Origin: Saprospiraceae bacterium
GTDB taxonomy: Bacteria; Bacteroidota; Bacteroidia; Chitinophagales; Saprospiraceae
DNA: 64,000 nt
Direction: 5' to 3'
NCBI GenBank assembly: GCA_041392805.1
Contig: JAWKLJ010000001.1
Coordinates: 5,330,501-5,394,500 of the forward strand
This document shows positions 1 through 9,248 of the stretch, in pieces. The notes under the pieces are model-generated. The model made no database searches. It was not told where the DNA came from and saw only the letters and a list, made by a program, of their open reading frames with translations. The translations under genes were made by a program, and so were the position numbers. How positions within the stretch are numbered: position 1 is the first letter of the stretch; every line of letters begins with the position of its first letter.

Positions 1-168
1 CATTGGGCCTGCATGCGCGGTCCAATTGAGCTCGTTGAATTGCTGGTCGAAAATGGTGCTGATGTGAACCGCGTTGGACGCAAATTTAAAGCAGAAGGAG
101 AGACGCCGCTACAATCAACACAGGATGAAAAAATAGCTGACTATTTGCGCAGTAAGGGCGCAAAATAG
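1..168 (+). CDS. Ankyrin-repeat protein, C-terminal end (5' truncated by window)
   Basis: Frame 1 is open from the first base to a TAG at 166-168 and gives 55 residues. The text reads as one ankyrin unit: a helix with IELVELLVENGADVN, the typical LL-x-x-GADVN turn, followed by a TPL start of the next unit and a short charged end (ADYLRSKGAK). Ankyrin repeats are protein-protein interaction scaffolds; the partner cannot be told from this fragment. The start lies upstream of the window. The next gene begins 83 bases later on the same strand, so co-transcription is possible but not shown. Confidence 0.8.
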   Translation, partial: HWACMRGPIELVELLVENGADVNRVGRKFKAEGETPLQSTQDEKIADYLRSKGAK

Positions 169-251
169 ACGTAGAAATTTTTGGTCAAAAGACACAACAA
201 AGGTACCTAGAATAGAAAGGCCAACTGGAGAATTTTGGGTATATTTGGGCA

Positions 252-1094
252 ATGGAGACGCCAATACGATTTAACGGATATCTTTTCCATAGCGAAATAG
301 GGGAATTGATCCGCCAGGATGCAGCCGGTCAGGAAATCGTGGCTCGGCTTCCTCCGCAACCCAGTAAACTGCTCAAACTATTGCTTGAAAATTATCCAGA
401 AGTTGTGAGCCAGGAGCAAATTCAGCAATCAATTTGGCCGGAGGTGAAGGTGGATTATGAAGGAAGCATTCACTTCTGTATTCGTCAGATTCGTGCGGCT
501 TTGAATGATAGTGCCACTGATCCAACGTATATAGAAACCGTGCCACGACGGGGGTATCGCTGGATAGCGGCCATTGATGCGCCGGACGCCCTTCCTAAAC
601 GATCTCCGTTTACTAAAAAAACGGTCAAAGGACTTAGTGCCCTGGCCTTCCTTTTCATTTTGGGCTATTTCTTTTTCTCCTGGTTAAATGGTAAAACGGA
701 TGTATCCAATGCACCTGAAAAGTTGCGTATTGCTATTATGCCCTTTCAGCCTAAGGAAGCAACAAATACTTTTACAGGAAATGACATTGCGCTCCAATTG
801 GTCGATGTTTTAACAAATCAATACCAAACGGCATGTGAAATCATCGGGCCGACCACGACCATTAATTACGAACAGTCGCAAATTCCAGCATTTATAAAAC
901 GTTTTCACATCGACTGCTTAATCAATGGTCGGTTTTCGCAGGTGGGCGATACCAGCCGCCTACTCGCAGAGGTCATTCGTGCAAAGGATGGTGCACATGT
1001 TTGGGTTCAGTATTTTGATGCTGCTGTTGCCCAAGACTCCATCGTTGCATTAATAAAGGAAGGAGTCATTGGCGCATTTTTGGAGCAACGTTAA
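252..1094 (+). CDS. Membrane-anchored OmpR/CadC-type winged-helix regulator
   Basis: The 280-residue protein has an N-terminal OmpR/PhoB-type winged-helix DNA-binding domain (about residues 10-108). Diagnostic stretches are VVSQEQIQQSIWPE, IHFCIRQIRAAL and the wing IETVPRRGYRW. One hydrophobic segment follows (about 127-146), then a C-terminal domain of about 130 residues outside the membrane. This is the layout of CadC/ToxR one-component regulators, which sense a signal outside and bind promoters from the membrane. The outer domain resembles the FlgO/TolB-like part seen in such proteins (IAIMPFQP near 157-163), but that is tentative. The stop codon overlaps by four bases the end of the convergent sulfatase gene. 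The target genes are unknown. Confidence 0.85.
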   Translation: METPIRFNGYLFHSEIGELIRQDAAGQEIVARLPPQPSKLLKLLLENYPEVVSQEQIQQSIWPEVKVDYEGSIHFCIRQIRAALNDSATDPTYIETVPRRGYRWIAAIDAPDALPKRSPFTKKTVKGLSALAFLFILGYFFFSWLNGKTDVSNAPEKLRIAIMPFQPKEATNTFTGNDIALQLVDVLTNQYQTACEIIGPTTTINYEQSQIPAFIKRFHIDCLINGRFSQVGDTSRLLAEVIRAKDGAHVWVQYFDAAVAQDSIVALIKEGVIGAFLEQR

Positions 1095-2560
1095 AGCTCG
1101 CCTATTTTTCGATTACCGCCTCCTGATTCCATATCCTGATTAAGATCCCCCAGCTCTTTTCGTGCTTTAGCCGCTACTGCTTGCAGCTTTTCTACTATTT
1201 CTGGGTAAAGTTCTATGACATTGTATTCCTCCCCGGGATCACGCATGAGGTTATACAATTCCAATGACTCGACGGTTGTTTTTATCCTTTTTCCACCTTC
1301 CCCATCATTACCCGGTAGCGTATGATAAGACTGGAAGTCGTGGGGAAATACCAATTTCCAATTGCCGCTGCGCACGGCATTGAGGTTATTCTTTCCATAA
1401 TAATAATAGAGTTCCGTTCTAGGGTTGGCTGTAAAATTACCCTTCCAGAGTTCCGTAACACTAAGCCCATCAATAGGATGTTCGGGTAGTTCGGCCCCTA
1501 CAATTTCGGCGACGCTCGCGAAAATATCAATGGTACAAGTCAATTTATTGCAAACCGTACCTTCGGGCGTTTTACCAGGCCATTTTACGATGAAAGGCAC
1601 CCGCTGCCCGCCTTCCCAACTGGTCGTTTTTCCTTCGCGCAAACCGCCGGAGGAGCCAGCGTGGTTGCCGTAATTGAGCCAGGGGCCATTGTCTGTGGTA
1701 AAGATGAAAAGGGTATTGTCTTCAAGCCCTAACGCTTCCAAGGTTTGCATGATTTGACCGACCGACCAGTCAATTTCCATGATCACATCACCATACTTGC
1801 CTTGCTCACTTTTACCGCTGAATTTATCAGATACGCCCAGGGGCACATGAGGCATAGAGTGGGGGACATAGAGAAAAAAAGGATTTTCACTATTCCGTTT
1901 GATGAAATCGACGGCCTTTTCTGTATAGAGGGTGGTGAGGCTGTCTTGTCCGGCATAGGTTTTTATTTCCTTAATGGTTTTATTTCCCTCGATCAAAGGG
2001 AGGTGAGGGAAATTGCCACGGCCAACGCCGGGGGGCGCCTGGGTCCCATCCAGTTGAATAGGCCACATATCGTTGGAATAAGGTACGCCAACATATTCAT
2101 CAAAGCCATGCTGTAAGGGCAAAAACTTTTCATGGTGTCCAAGGTGCCATTTGCCAAAGATGGCGGTTGCATAGCCTTTGGTTTTGAGCATTTCGGCAAG
2201 GGTTGTTTCTTCCGGATTTAGCCCAATGTCATGGTGGGGAAAAAGGGCGCCTGAGATGCCAATCCGATTGGGGTAACAACCGGTTAGGAGGCCTGCCCGG
2301 GAGGCGCTGCAGACGGGTTGGGCGGAGTAATGATTGGTGAACCGCATGCCTTGGCTGGCTAGCCGGTCGAGATTTGGTGTTTCAAAGCCCGTAGCGCCAT
2401 AGGACCCCAGGTCGCCATAGCCCTGGTCATCTGTGAAGATGAGAACGATATTGGGGAGCTTGGCCGTATTGTTTTCTTGCTCCGCCTTTGGACTACATGC
2501 TGCTAGACTAAGCAATAATAGGATTGAAAAGGTTGTAAGACCTGATACTTGTTTTTTCAT
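1091..2560 (-). CDS. Lipoprotein arylsulfatase (formylglycine-dependent sulfatase)
   Basis: The protein has 489 residues. It begins with a lipoprotein signal (hydrophobic run ending in LAAC at about residue 22), so it should be anchored in an envelope membrane. The N-terminal metal site IVLIFTDDQGYGDLG and the sulfatase signature CSASRAGLLTG (about 84-94) are present. The Cys of this C-x-A-S-R motif is the residue converted to formylglycine in the alkaline-phosphatase-superfamily sulfatases. GKWHLG and FTTDNGPW are further conserved sulfatase stretches. Such enzymes remove sulfate esters from aryl or carbohydrate substrates; which substrate applies here is unknown. No maturase (anaerobic or FGE type) is in the window. 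The gene is divergent from the ABC permease at 2867, across an intergenic region with a strong hairpin. Confidence 0.92.
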   Translation of the reverse strand: MKKQVSGLTTFSILLLLSLAACSPKAEQENNTAKLPNIVLIFTDDQGYGDLGSYGATGFETPNLDRLASQGMRFTNHYSAQPVCSASRAGLLTGCYPNRIGISGALFPHHDIGLNPEETTLAEMLKTKGYATAIFGKWHLGHHEKFLPLQHGFDEYVGVPYSNDMWPIQLDGTQAPPGVGRGNFPHLPLIEGNKTIKEIKTYAGQDSLTTLYTEKAVDFIKRNSENPFFLYVPHSMPHVPLGVSDKFSGKSEQGKYGDVIMEIDWSVGQIMQTLEALGLEDNTLFIFTTDNGPWLNYGNHAGSSGGLREGKTTSWEGGQRVPFIVKWPGKTPEGTVCNKLTCTIDIFASVAEIVGAELPEHPIDGLSVTELWKGNFTANPRTELYYYYGKNNLNAVRSGNWKLVFPHDFQSYHTLPGNDGEGGKRIKTTVESLELYNLMRDPGEEYNVIELYPEIVEKLQAVAAKARKELGDLNQDMESGGGNRKIGEL

Positions 2561-2636
2561 GTTGAAAGTTGGCTTGTACCTGGCACCAGCGCACAGGATT
2601 GGCTAGTAAAATAAGAAAAAAGAATGGCAAAGGTGA

Positions 2637-2686
2637 GTTGCAGGTGAAAAACACCTGCAACGGTCTGTGAAAAACACCTGCAACGG
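2637..2686. repeat. Hairpin plus 20-bp direct repeat in a divergent promoter region
   Basis: The 306-bp gap between the sulfatase start (2560) and the ABC permease start (2867) holds a perfect 10-bp inverted repeat, 2637-2646 against 2652-2661, around a five-A loop. A 20-bp stretch, GTGAAAAACACCTGCAACGG, occurs at 2644-2663 and again at 2667-2686, so the right arm of the hairpin is duplicated with a 23-bp period. It could be an operator for either divergent gene or a copy of a dispersed repeat. Nothing else with clear structure was seen in this gap. Confidence 0.7.
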
Positions 2687-2866
2687 CGGGCAACAGTCAT
2701 CGGTGGCACACCTAATATCCAGCTGCCTGCCCATCTTTCCGCCATATTATTCATAGTTGCCCACCTTATTTTATACTTTCCTTTGTAACCATTTGGAATA
2801 GGAGCGGTACTCGATAAGAGCGCATTTTCATACCAATAAAACATAAAGAACCCAATTTATAAGGAT

Positions 2867-5269
2867 ATGTATAAGCATTATTTAAAAGTAACTTACCGGA
2901 ATCTACTCAAAAATAAGGGATATGCCGTCATCAATATAGGAGGCTTGGCTGTAGGGATGGCGGTGGCGATGCTCATAGGCCTGTGGGTTCGTGATGAATT
3001 ATCGTTTAACGAATTTCACGAAAAGCATGATCAGATCGCACAGGTCATGCAAAACCGAACCGTTGATGGACAAAAGGAGACCCAAGCTATCGTTCCTATT
3101 CCCTTAGAGGATGACCTAAGATCTAGATATGGAAATGACTTTAAACACCTAGTGACTGCTTTCTGGAACCAACAGCAAATTCTTTCCGCTGGGAACAAAA
3201 AATATACCATGCTCGGGAATTATATGGGAAAAGAGGCTGTTTCGCTTTTTTCTTTGCATATGTTAGAAGGCACCAAGGATGGATTGACTGACCCAGGCTC
3301 CATTCTACTCTCTGAATCCACCGCCCAGGCTTTTTTTGGAAAAGAAAAGGCGATGGGAAAATTGATGAAAATTAATAATGAAATGAGTGCTATGGTGACG
3401 GGTGTTTATGAAGACCTACCGAAAAATTCAAGCCTATATGGTTTGGAATTTATTGCACCCTGGGAGCTTTTTGTTTCTTCGCAAGATTGGATAAAGAATG
3501 CACGTGCTCAAAATACATGGGATATTGGAGCCGTCCAATTATTTGTCCAATTGGCCGATCATGCCAAGATGGAAGAAGTGAGCGAAAAAATTAAAATGGT
3601 TGCGGATGAGCATTTGGGGGAATTCGAAAAGGCCTATGATCCGCAATTTTCGCTGCATCCTATGAATGACTGGCATTTAAGGTCAAATTGGCAAAACGGG
3701 ATAAAAACAGGAGGGCTTATCCAATTTGTATGGTTATTTGGTATGATAGGCGTATTTGTACTATTTCTGGCAGTTATCAATTTTATGAATTTGAGTACTG
3801 CACAATCGGAGAATCGGTCCAAAGAAGTTGGTATTCGTAAGTCGATAGGTTCCCTAAGAAGTCAACTCATTCGACAGTTTTTGACTGAGTCCTATTTGGT
3901 TGTTTTTCTTTCCTTTGTATTATCAATGATCATTGTAGTTTTGGCTATTCCCTATTTTAATGAACTAGCCGCCAAAGATATCCGGCTACCTGTCACAAGT
4001 TTCCCTTTTTGGTTAGCATCTCTAGGGTTTCTTATGTTTACGGGATTATTAGCAGGAAGTTATCCTGCTTTATACTTGTCTTCTTTTCGTCCAGTTGATG
4101 TGTTAAAAGGGACATTCAGCGCGGGGAATACTGCGATGACCTTTAGAAGGGTTTTGGTCGTACTGCAATTCACTGTTTCTGTCTCGCTCATCATTGGCAC
4201 AATGGTTGTCCAAAAACAGATTCATTTTACAAAGGATCGCCCCATGGGATTTAATGTAAACAATGTGATCATGATATGGAGCAACTCTCCGGATTTCAAG
4301 GGTAAATTTGAGCTACTTCGTACCGCCTTGAAGCGCAATCAAGCCATTGTAGAAATGTCGGAAGCCAGCAGCCCATTGACAGGCATTTTTTCGCATGATG
4401 GCAATTTTTCTTGGGAGGGCAAAGATCCTGCTGCCCAGGTCGAATTTGCCACGATTCGGGTAACACCTAATTTTGGTAAAACAGCCGCCTGGGAGATGAT
4501 AGCAGGGCGTGATTTTTCGAGAGAATATTTGTCTGACTCGACAGCAATTATTCTAAATAAAACAGCTGTAAAGTATATGGGATTTGATGATCCAATTGGT
4601 AAGATGATTGTATGGGGAAAAGGAGAGGCAGCCGGCAAATTCAACATCATAGGGGTGATTAATGACATGTTGATGGAATCTCCTTATCAAGCGATACCAC
4701 CTACCATTTATACTATCGGTAAAACGCACATGGATTGCATGACTATGAGGCTAAATCCAGCTAAAAGCACGGAAGAATCTTTGGCCTTGGTTAAGGAAGT
4801 TTTTAGGGAATATCTTCCTGCTATGCCATTTGATTACAGGTTCGTCGATCAAGAACATGCCCTGAAATTCGCGACAGAAGAACGCATTGGAGCCCTCTCA
4901 TCTATTTTTGCGATCCTTGCGATTTTTATTAGTTGCCTTGGCCTATTTGGGTTAGCTTCTTTTGTCGCAGAACAACGAACTAGAGAAATCGGCATTAGAA
5001 AAATACTAGGTGCCTCCATTTTTGGTATTTGGAAGATGATCTCTACTGATTTTGTAGTATTGGTTTTTATTTCCTGTGTGGTAGCAACACCGATCGCCTA
5101 TTATATGCTAAATGGGTGGCTCCAGCATTTTGAATATCGTACCGATCTACATTGGTCGGTTTTTTTAGCGGCAGCAGCAGCAGCCATTCTGATAACACTT
5201 TTGACCGTGAGTTTTCATGCCATCAGGTCAGCGACCAGTAATCCGCTGAAAAACTTGAGAGCTGAATAA
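2867..5269 (+). CDS. ABC transporter permease, MacB/FtsX family (two FtsX domains)
   Basis: The 800-residue membrane protein starts with YKHYLKVTYRNLLKNKGYAV and a first membrane helix, typical of Bacteroidota MacB-PCD permeases. A long periplasmic domain (about 50-280) is followed by three helices of the first FtsX domain (about 285-410, with NFMNLSTAQSENRSKEVGIRK). A helix plus second periplasmic domain follows (about 430-680), then the second FtsX domain (about 685-795, with LASFVAEQRTREIGIRKILGA). The paired EVGIRK/EIGIRK motifs mark the coupling regions that contact the ATPase. No ATP-binding gene is adjacent, which is common for this expanded family. The substrate is unknown; relatives export peptides or lipoproteins, or act mechanically on envelope enzymes. 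Confidence 0.93.
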   Translation: MYKHYLKVTYRNLLKNKGYAVINIGGLAVGMAVAMLIGLWVRDELSFNEFHEKHDQIAQVMQNRTVDGQKETQAIVPIPLEDDLRSRYGNDFKHLVTAFWNQQQILSAGNKKYTMLGNYMGKEAVSLFSLHMLEGTKDGLTDPGSILLSESTAQAFFGKEKAMGKLMKINNEMSAMVTGVYEDLPKNSSLYGLEFIAPWELFVSSQDWIKNARAQNTWDIGAVQLFVQLADHAKMEEVSEKIKMVADEHLGEFEKAYDPQFSLHPMNDWHLRSNWQNGIKTGGLIQFVWLFGMIGVFVLFLAVINFMNLSTAQSENRSKEVGIRKSIGSLRSQLIRQFLTESYLVVFLSFVLSMIIVVLAIPYFNELAAKDIRLPVTSFPFWLASLGFLMFTGLLAGSYPALYLSSFRPVDVLKGTFSAGNTAMTFRRVLVVLQFTVSVSLIIGTMVVQKQIHFTKDRPMGFNVNNVIMIWSNSPDFKGKFELLRTALKRNQAIVEMSEASSPLTGIFSHDGNFSWEGKDPAAQVEFATIRVTPNFGKTAAWEMIAGRDFSREYLSDSTAIILNKTAVKYMGFDDPIGKMIVWGKGEAAGKFNIIGVINDMLMESPYQAIPPTIYTIGKTHMDCMTMRLNPAKSTEESLALVKEVFREYLPAMPFDYRFVDQEHALKFATEERIGALSSIFAILAIFISCLGLFGLASFVAEQRTREIGIRKILGASIFGIWKMISTDFVVLVFISCVVATPIAYYMLNGWLQHFEYRTDLHWSVFLAAAAAAILITLLTVSFHAIRSATSNPLKNLRAE

Positions 5270-5546
5270 AGTGTTTTTCCGATTCAAACAGCTGCTAAAG
5301 ATTCGCAGTAAAATCATGAACATGAGTTTGTTGTGGAGGCTTTGTCTTCCACCTCATTCCTTCTTTTTCTATTGCCTTTATATCGCTTCCTATGGTGTAA
5401 TTTCCCATTGTAAAACAGTACCTTTAAAGCGCCATCCAATCTGGATTTTACTTAATTTGATCCCTATTTAGGCTACTGGCAAAGTGCTATTTCCCTTACG
5501 CGGTTAGGCATGCTATAATTATAAGGAAGGTTTAAGCGATAGATAA

Positions 5547-7400
5547 ATGAGACATTTTTTTTGTTTAAGTACTTTATTCCTTGCCATTGTATTACCAGCA
5601 ATAGGTCAAATTTGCGATGGAAATTTAGGGGAGAATATTTTTGTGGGAGGTAATTTTGGCTCAGGAATAGCCAATATTCTCTTAGTCGACCCACAGATAG
5701 CGCCAGGATATAACTATACAACCCAACCTCCACCTAATGATGGAGAATACATGATCACAAATGATATGAAATTGTGGTCAGCCAACTTTGTTTGGAAGGA
5801 AATTGAGGATAATAGCGATGACCCTCACGGTTATATGATGGTCGTCAATGCCAATTATACGCCGGGTGTTTTTTATAGGCAAGAAGTGGACGGGCTTTGT
5901 GACAACACCTTATATGTGTTTTCAGCGGATGTTTTCAACCTAAAGCCAATGGGCACCAATACGAACAAGCCCAATATTTCTTTCTTGATTGATGGTAACA
6001 TTGTGTATGAAACAGGAGATGTTCCCGAAAATGAGAAGTGGAATACCTATGGCTTTACATTTACGACGAACCCTGGGCAGTATTCGGTCATTTTATCCCT
6101 GCAAAATAATGCGCCAGGTGGTAGCGGCAATGACCTGGCCCTCGACAATATCTCCTTTCGCCCTTGTGGTCCCGAAGCACTCATTCTACCTGCCGAAATT
6201 GAAAACATATGTGAAGATGGATCGCCCATACACCTGGAAGCAACCATCCTTGGAGGACAATACGATACCCCCCGTCTTCAGTGGCAACAAAGCTTTGACC
6301 AGGGCCATACCTGGGAGGATATTGCTGGCGCCAACGCGCCAACTTATTTGCACAACAACTTGGCCGCCGGGTTTTATTACTATCGGTATCTATTGGCCAA
6401 TGGTGCTGCCAATTTGCTGAATGCCAAATGCCGGATAGTCTCCAACGTGAAGATCGTACACGTTGTCCCCAAATTTTATACGATCGTAGACACGCTTTGT
6501 GAAGGCCTGGCCTTTACCTTAGGTAATAATTCGTATGATAAAACAGGTGTTTTTGTTGACAGCTTACTGACCTCGATCGGTTGCGATAGCATCGTTACCC
6601 TAAAACTGACGATTATTCCAGATGAAGCACTTGATGTTACCTTTAACCTGACAAACCCGAGTTGTTCTTACCTCGCGGATGGGAGCATTCGTATTGATGC
6701 TATTCGCAATGGCGTAGAACCCTATTCCATATTTGTTGAGGGGGAATTAAATACCCATAATGGGCACCTTTCCGATTTACCCAACGGTGAATATAATTAC
6801 CTCATCACGGATCGTTATGGCTGCCGCTTTGAAAAGACGGTTAGGGTACAAACGCCAATTCCTTTCACGGTGGAACTTGGCCCTGACCTACAGCTTGACC
6901 TGGGAGAAACTGCACGACTTAAACCACTTTTTTCACTTCCTCCAGCGACTTTTAGGTGGGAGCCAAGCGATCAAATTGGTTGTGAAACCAATTGTGAAAC
7001 CATCAATTGGGTTCCTTCTGCCTCCCAAACGCTCCATTTGACTGCCACCTCTGAGAAAGGATGCGTGGCAGCTGATTCAATAAGGGTGGCGGTGAACAAA
7101 GTCAGGAAGGTATTTATTCCCAATGCCTTCTCTCCTAATTTTGATGGTAGCAATGACTACTTCACCATTTATGGGGCGATGCCCAATATCCAGCAAGTGG
7201 AAGCATTGATGATTTTTGATCGCTGGGGTGAACTGGTTTTTGAAAAAAGAGCCTTTAGTCCTAATGACTACAGTGGCGGGTGGGATGGTACTTTTAGAGG
7301 GAAGGTGCAAGCTGCTGGCATTTATGCTTATGTTACAAGGATTAGGTTTCTGGATGGGGAGCTTATCGTATATTCGGGCAATGTTTCCTTGATCAAATAG
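5547..7400 (+). CDS. Secreted protein with type B (gliding-motility) C-terminal sorting domain
   Basis: The protein has 617 residues with a signal peptide (hydrophobic stretch to about residue 19, ending IGQ). An N-terminal beta-rich region (about 22-215) contains GYMMVV and GNDLALDNISFRPCGP and resembles carbohydrate-binding jelly-roll folds. An Ig-like or PKD-like middle follows. The last about 90 residues form the gliding-motility-associated C-terminal domain: VFIPNAFSPNFDGSNDYF, then FDRWGELVFE, GGWDGTF and AAGIYAYV. This domain directs export by the type IX secretion system and surface attachment. The N-terminal architecture is shared with the protein at 17358-19610, so the two are paralogues. 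The ATG at 5547 is followed by a good signal peptide. About 277 bases without a convincing gene precede it. Confidence 0.9.
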   Translation: MRHFFCLSTLFLAIVLPAIGQICDGNLGENIFVGGNFGSGIANILLVDPQIAPGYNYTTQPPPNDGEYMITNDMKLWSANFVWKEIEDNSDDPHGYMMVVNANYTPGVFYRQEVDGLCDNTLYVFSADVFNLKPMGTNTNKPNISFLIDGNIVYETGDVPENEKWNTYGFTFTTNPGQYSVILSLQNNAPGGSGNDLALDNISFRPCGPEALILPAEIENICEDGSPIHLEATILGGQYDTPRLQWQQSFDQGHTWEDIAGANAPTYLHNNLAAGFYYYRYLLANGAANLLNAKCRIVSNVKIVHVVPKFYTIVDTLCEGLAFTLGNNSYDKTGVFVDSLLTSIGCDSIVTLKLTIIPDEALDVTFNLTNPSCSYLADGSIRIDAIRNGVEPYSIFVEGELNTHNGHLSDLPNGEYNYLITDRYGCRFEKTVRVQTPIPFTVELGPDLQLDLGETARLKPLFSLPPATFRWEPSDQIGCETNCETINWVPSASQTLHLTATSEKGCVAADSIRVAVNKVRKVFIPNAFSPNFDGSNDYFTIYGAMPNIQQVEALMIFDRWGELVFEKRAFSPNDYSGGWDGTFRGKVQAAGIYAYVTRIRFLDGELIVYSGNVSLIK

Positions 7401-7472
7401 CGAATAAAAAACATTTTTTACACAGCGTATTAACTTTCTTTCCATCATTGGTTTGCCACTTTTGGTATTTTC

Positions 7473-9131
7473 TCAGTTATTATTCGTGATCCGTTCAAAA
7501 TGCAGGTGCTGGATTCGATTGCTATTGACGAGTAGCCGAGGAACAATGCCATCCTCATCCCTGACAATTTGAATTTTATAACCATCCACCAAAAGGAAGT
7601 CTGGGGCGTACAGTTGGCCCTCTAGCTTTTCGCCATTCAGCAAAATGACATATTTGTCGTCTTGCTGGAATTCAATAGTCAAGCGCACGCCCGTTTCCTC
7701 GTTTAGGTAATCGCCATTGATGGAAGTATAATTATAATCTTGCCAATTCACCTCGATACGCGTGAGTGTATATGGATCATGCGAGGGGTAGAAGCCCGTG
7801 ACCTGGAGGCCCTTAATCGGGTCTTTGGTAAAGGCCTGTTTCCAGTCTGGATCGGAGACCTGATGATAAAGATTGCCCGCCTCGTGTTCGAGCTGAATGG
7901 ATTCCCGGCCATAACGCTCCATGTACAAGCCCTCTGCTTGCTTTACAAACCTGAAAAAGTAGCCCCCCTTGGTTCTATAAGTCCCAAGCAGCGCCGTAGG
8001 AGCAATATAGGGGCCTAGTGTGTCAGGACGCCTTGGATACCGATCCTTGGCCAGTTTATCTTTGCTGATAAGAATATCCGCACATCGTCGAGACAGGTCA
8101 AAGGGATTAATGGAACCACTATTTGACATGACAACGATGGCCAGGTTCTCGGTCGGGAAACGTAAAAAGGAAGCCTTCCATGCCCCTGTGCTTCCTTCGT
8201 GATAGTGGTATTCGAGGCCACGGTATTGGCCAAAGGTTAGCCCAAAGCCATAGTCCGAAATAGCAGTATTTGCGATGGCTTTTTGACTCGTTTCGATCGT
8301 TTCCGCAGAAAACACCTTTGATATTTTGGTTTGGACCATGGTTTCCCAGCGCAATTGATCCTGGAGCGTCGTAAATAAGGCACCGTCGCCATGGGTGTCA
8401 CTGAGATAGGGGTATTCCATCCAGCCTTGCCAATTGGCATATGGACTTGCTTTATGGGGGACAACTTGCATATGACTCGATACAAAGGAAGTATGCGGCA
8501 TCCCGAGTTTATCAAATAAGGTATTAGCGTAATCAATAAAATCAGTGCCAGTTACGACCTTTATGATTTGGGCCAGCAAAATATAATTCGAATTACTATA
8601 TAAGTGTTCGGTTCCCGGTGCAAAATTCAGTTCCTGCTGTTTGATCAGAAGGGCAAGGGCATCGTCATTGTCAAAAGTGTGTTTCCACCAGGTGATCCCT
8701 TGTAGCGCCCAAAGGTCGTAGACATCGCGTATACCACTGCTATGTTGTAGGAGATGACGAATAGTAATGGGTGCTGTTAGAGTAGGGTAGAGGTCTGGCA
8801 GGTAAGTCCGAATATCGTCGGCTAAATTGAGCTTACCCGTGTTTGCCAGTTGCAATATGCATAGGGCCGTAAACTGTTTGCCATTTGAAGCAATATTGAA
8901 GCGGGTAAGTTCGTCGATGGGAACTTCGTGGGCCAGGTTGGCTAGGCCGGCATAGTGCTCGTAGATGATTTTGCCCTGTTGCACAATGCCAATGGCCAGA
9001 CCAGGTGATCCTTTTTTTACATTATCAGTAACCAACGTATGAATGGCTTTTTCTTGTATAGGCGTAAGGCTTTGAGACTGGAGAGCACCCAGTATCAAAA
9101 GTAAAAATGATGAAATTAGCAGTCGAGTCAT
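7473..9131 (-). CDS. Serine beta-lactamase-like hydrolase
   Basis: This 552-residue exported protein has an N-terminal signal (to about residue 20) and a class C beta-lactamase/penicillin-binding-protein-type domain (about 24-360). The S-x-x-K nucleophile motif is SNGK in FNIASNGKQFTALCILQL, the tyrosine motif is YSNSNY, and a HEGSTGAWKAS stretch takes the place of the KTG box. The C-terminal 180 residues look like a DUF3471-type beta domain. Family members include D-aminopeptidases, esterases and carboxypeptidases; true beta-lactamase activity should not be assumed. The AraC regulator ends about 117 bases upstream. A small perfect palindrome lies in the presumed promoter at 9212-9227. Confidence 0.9.
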   Translation of the reverse strand: MTRLLISSFLLLILGALQSQSLTPIQEKAIHTLVTDNVKKGSPGLAIGIVQQGKIIYEHYAGLANLAHEVPIDELTRFNIASNGKQFTALCILQLANTGKLNLADDIRTYLPDLYPTLTAPITIRHLLQHSSGIRDVYDLWALQGITWWKHTFDNDDALALLIKQQELNFAPGTEHLYSNSNYILLAQIIKVVTGTDFIDYANTLFDKLGMPHTSFVSSHMQVVPHKASPYANWQGWMEYPYLSDTHGDGALFTTLQDQLRWETMVQTKISKVFSAETIETSQKAIANTAISDYGFGLTFGQYRGLEYHYHEGSTGAWKASFLRFPTENLAIVVMSNSGSINPFDLSRRCADILISKDKLAKDRYPRRPDTLGPYIAPTALLGTYRTKGGYFFRFVKQAEGLYMERYGRESIQLEHEAGNLYHQVSDPDWKQAFTKDPIKGLQVTGFYPSHDPYTLTRIEVNWQDYNYTSINGDYLNEETGVRLTIEFQQDDKYVILLNGEKLEGQLYAPDFLLVDGYKIQIVRDEDGIVPRLLVNSNRIQHLHFERITNNN

Positions 9132-9211
9132 AGCTTAACAGTTATTTGGATAAAAGTCGGATATCATAAGTAACGAAAGCAAAAGTGGCGTTTTAGCGGC
9201 GATCAAGCGCG

Positions 9212-9227
9212 CCAAATCACGATTTGG
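9212..9227. promoter_or_regulatory. Small perfect palindrome upstream of the serine hydrolase gene
   Basis: CCAAATC and GATTTGG form a perfect 7-bp inverted repeat with a two-base centre. It lies about 85 bases upstream of the hydrolase start and just downstream of the AraC-type regulator gene. There is no T-run, so a terminator is unlikely. It could be an operator, but a chance palindrome of this size is also plausible. Confidence 0.3.
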
Positions 9228-9248
9228 GACCCATTATTTCACTGATTT

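Noticed and set aside
5271..5471. Open reading frame of 66 codons after the ABC permease
   Set aside because: Low-complexity, Phe/Leu-rich text with no conserved pattern and no supporting context; it looks like random open sequence between genes.
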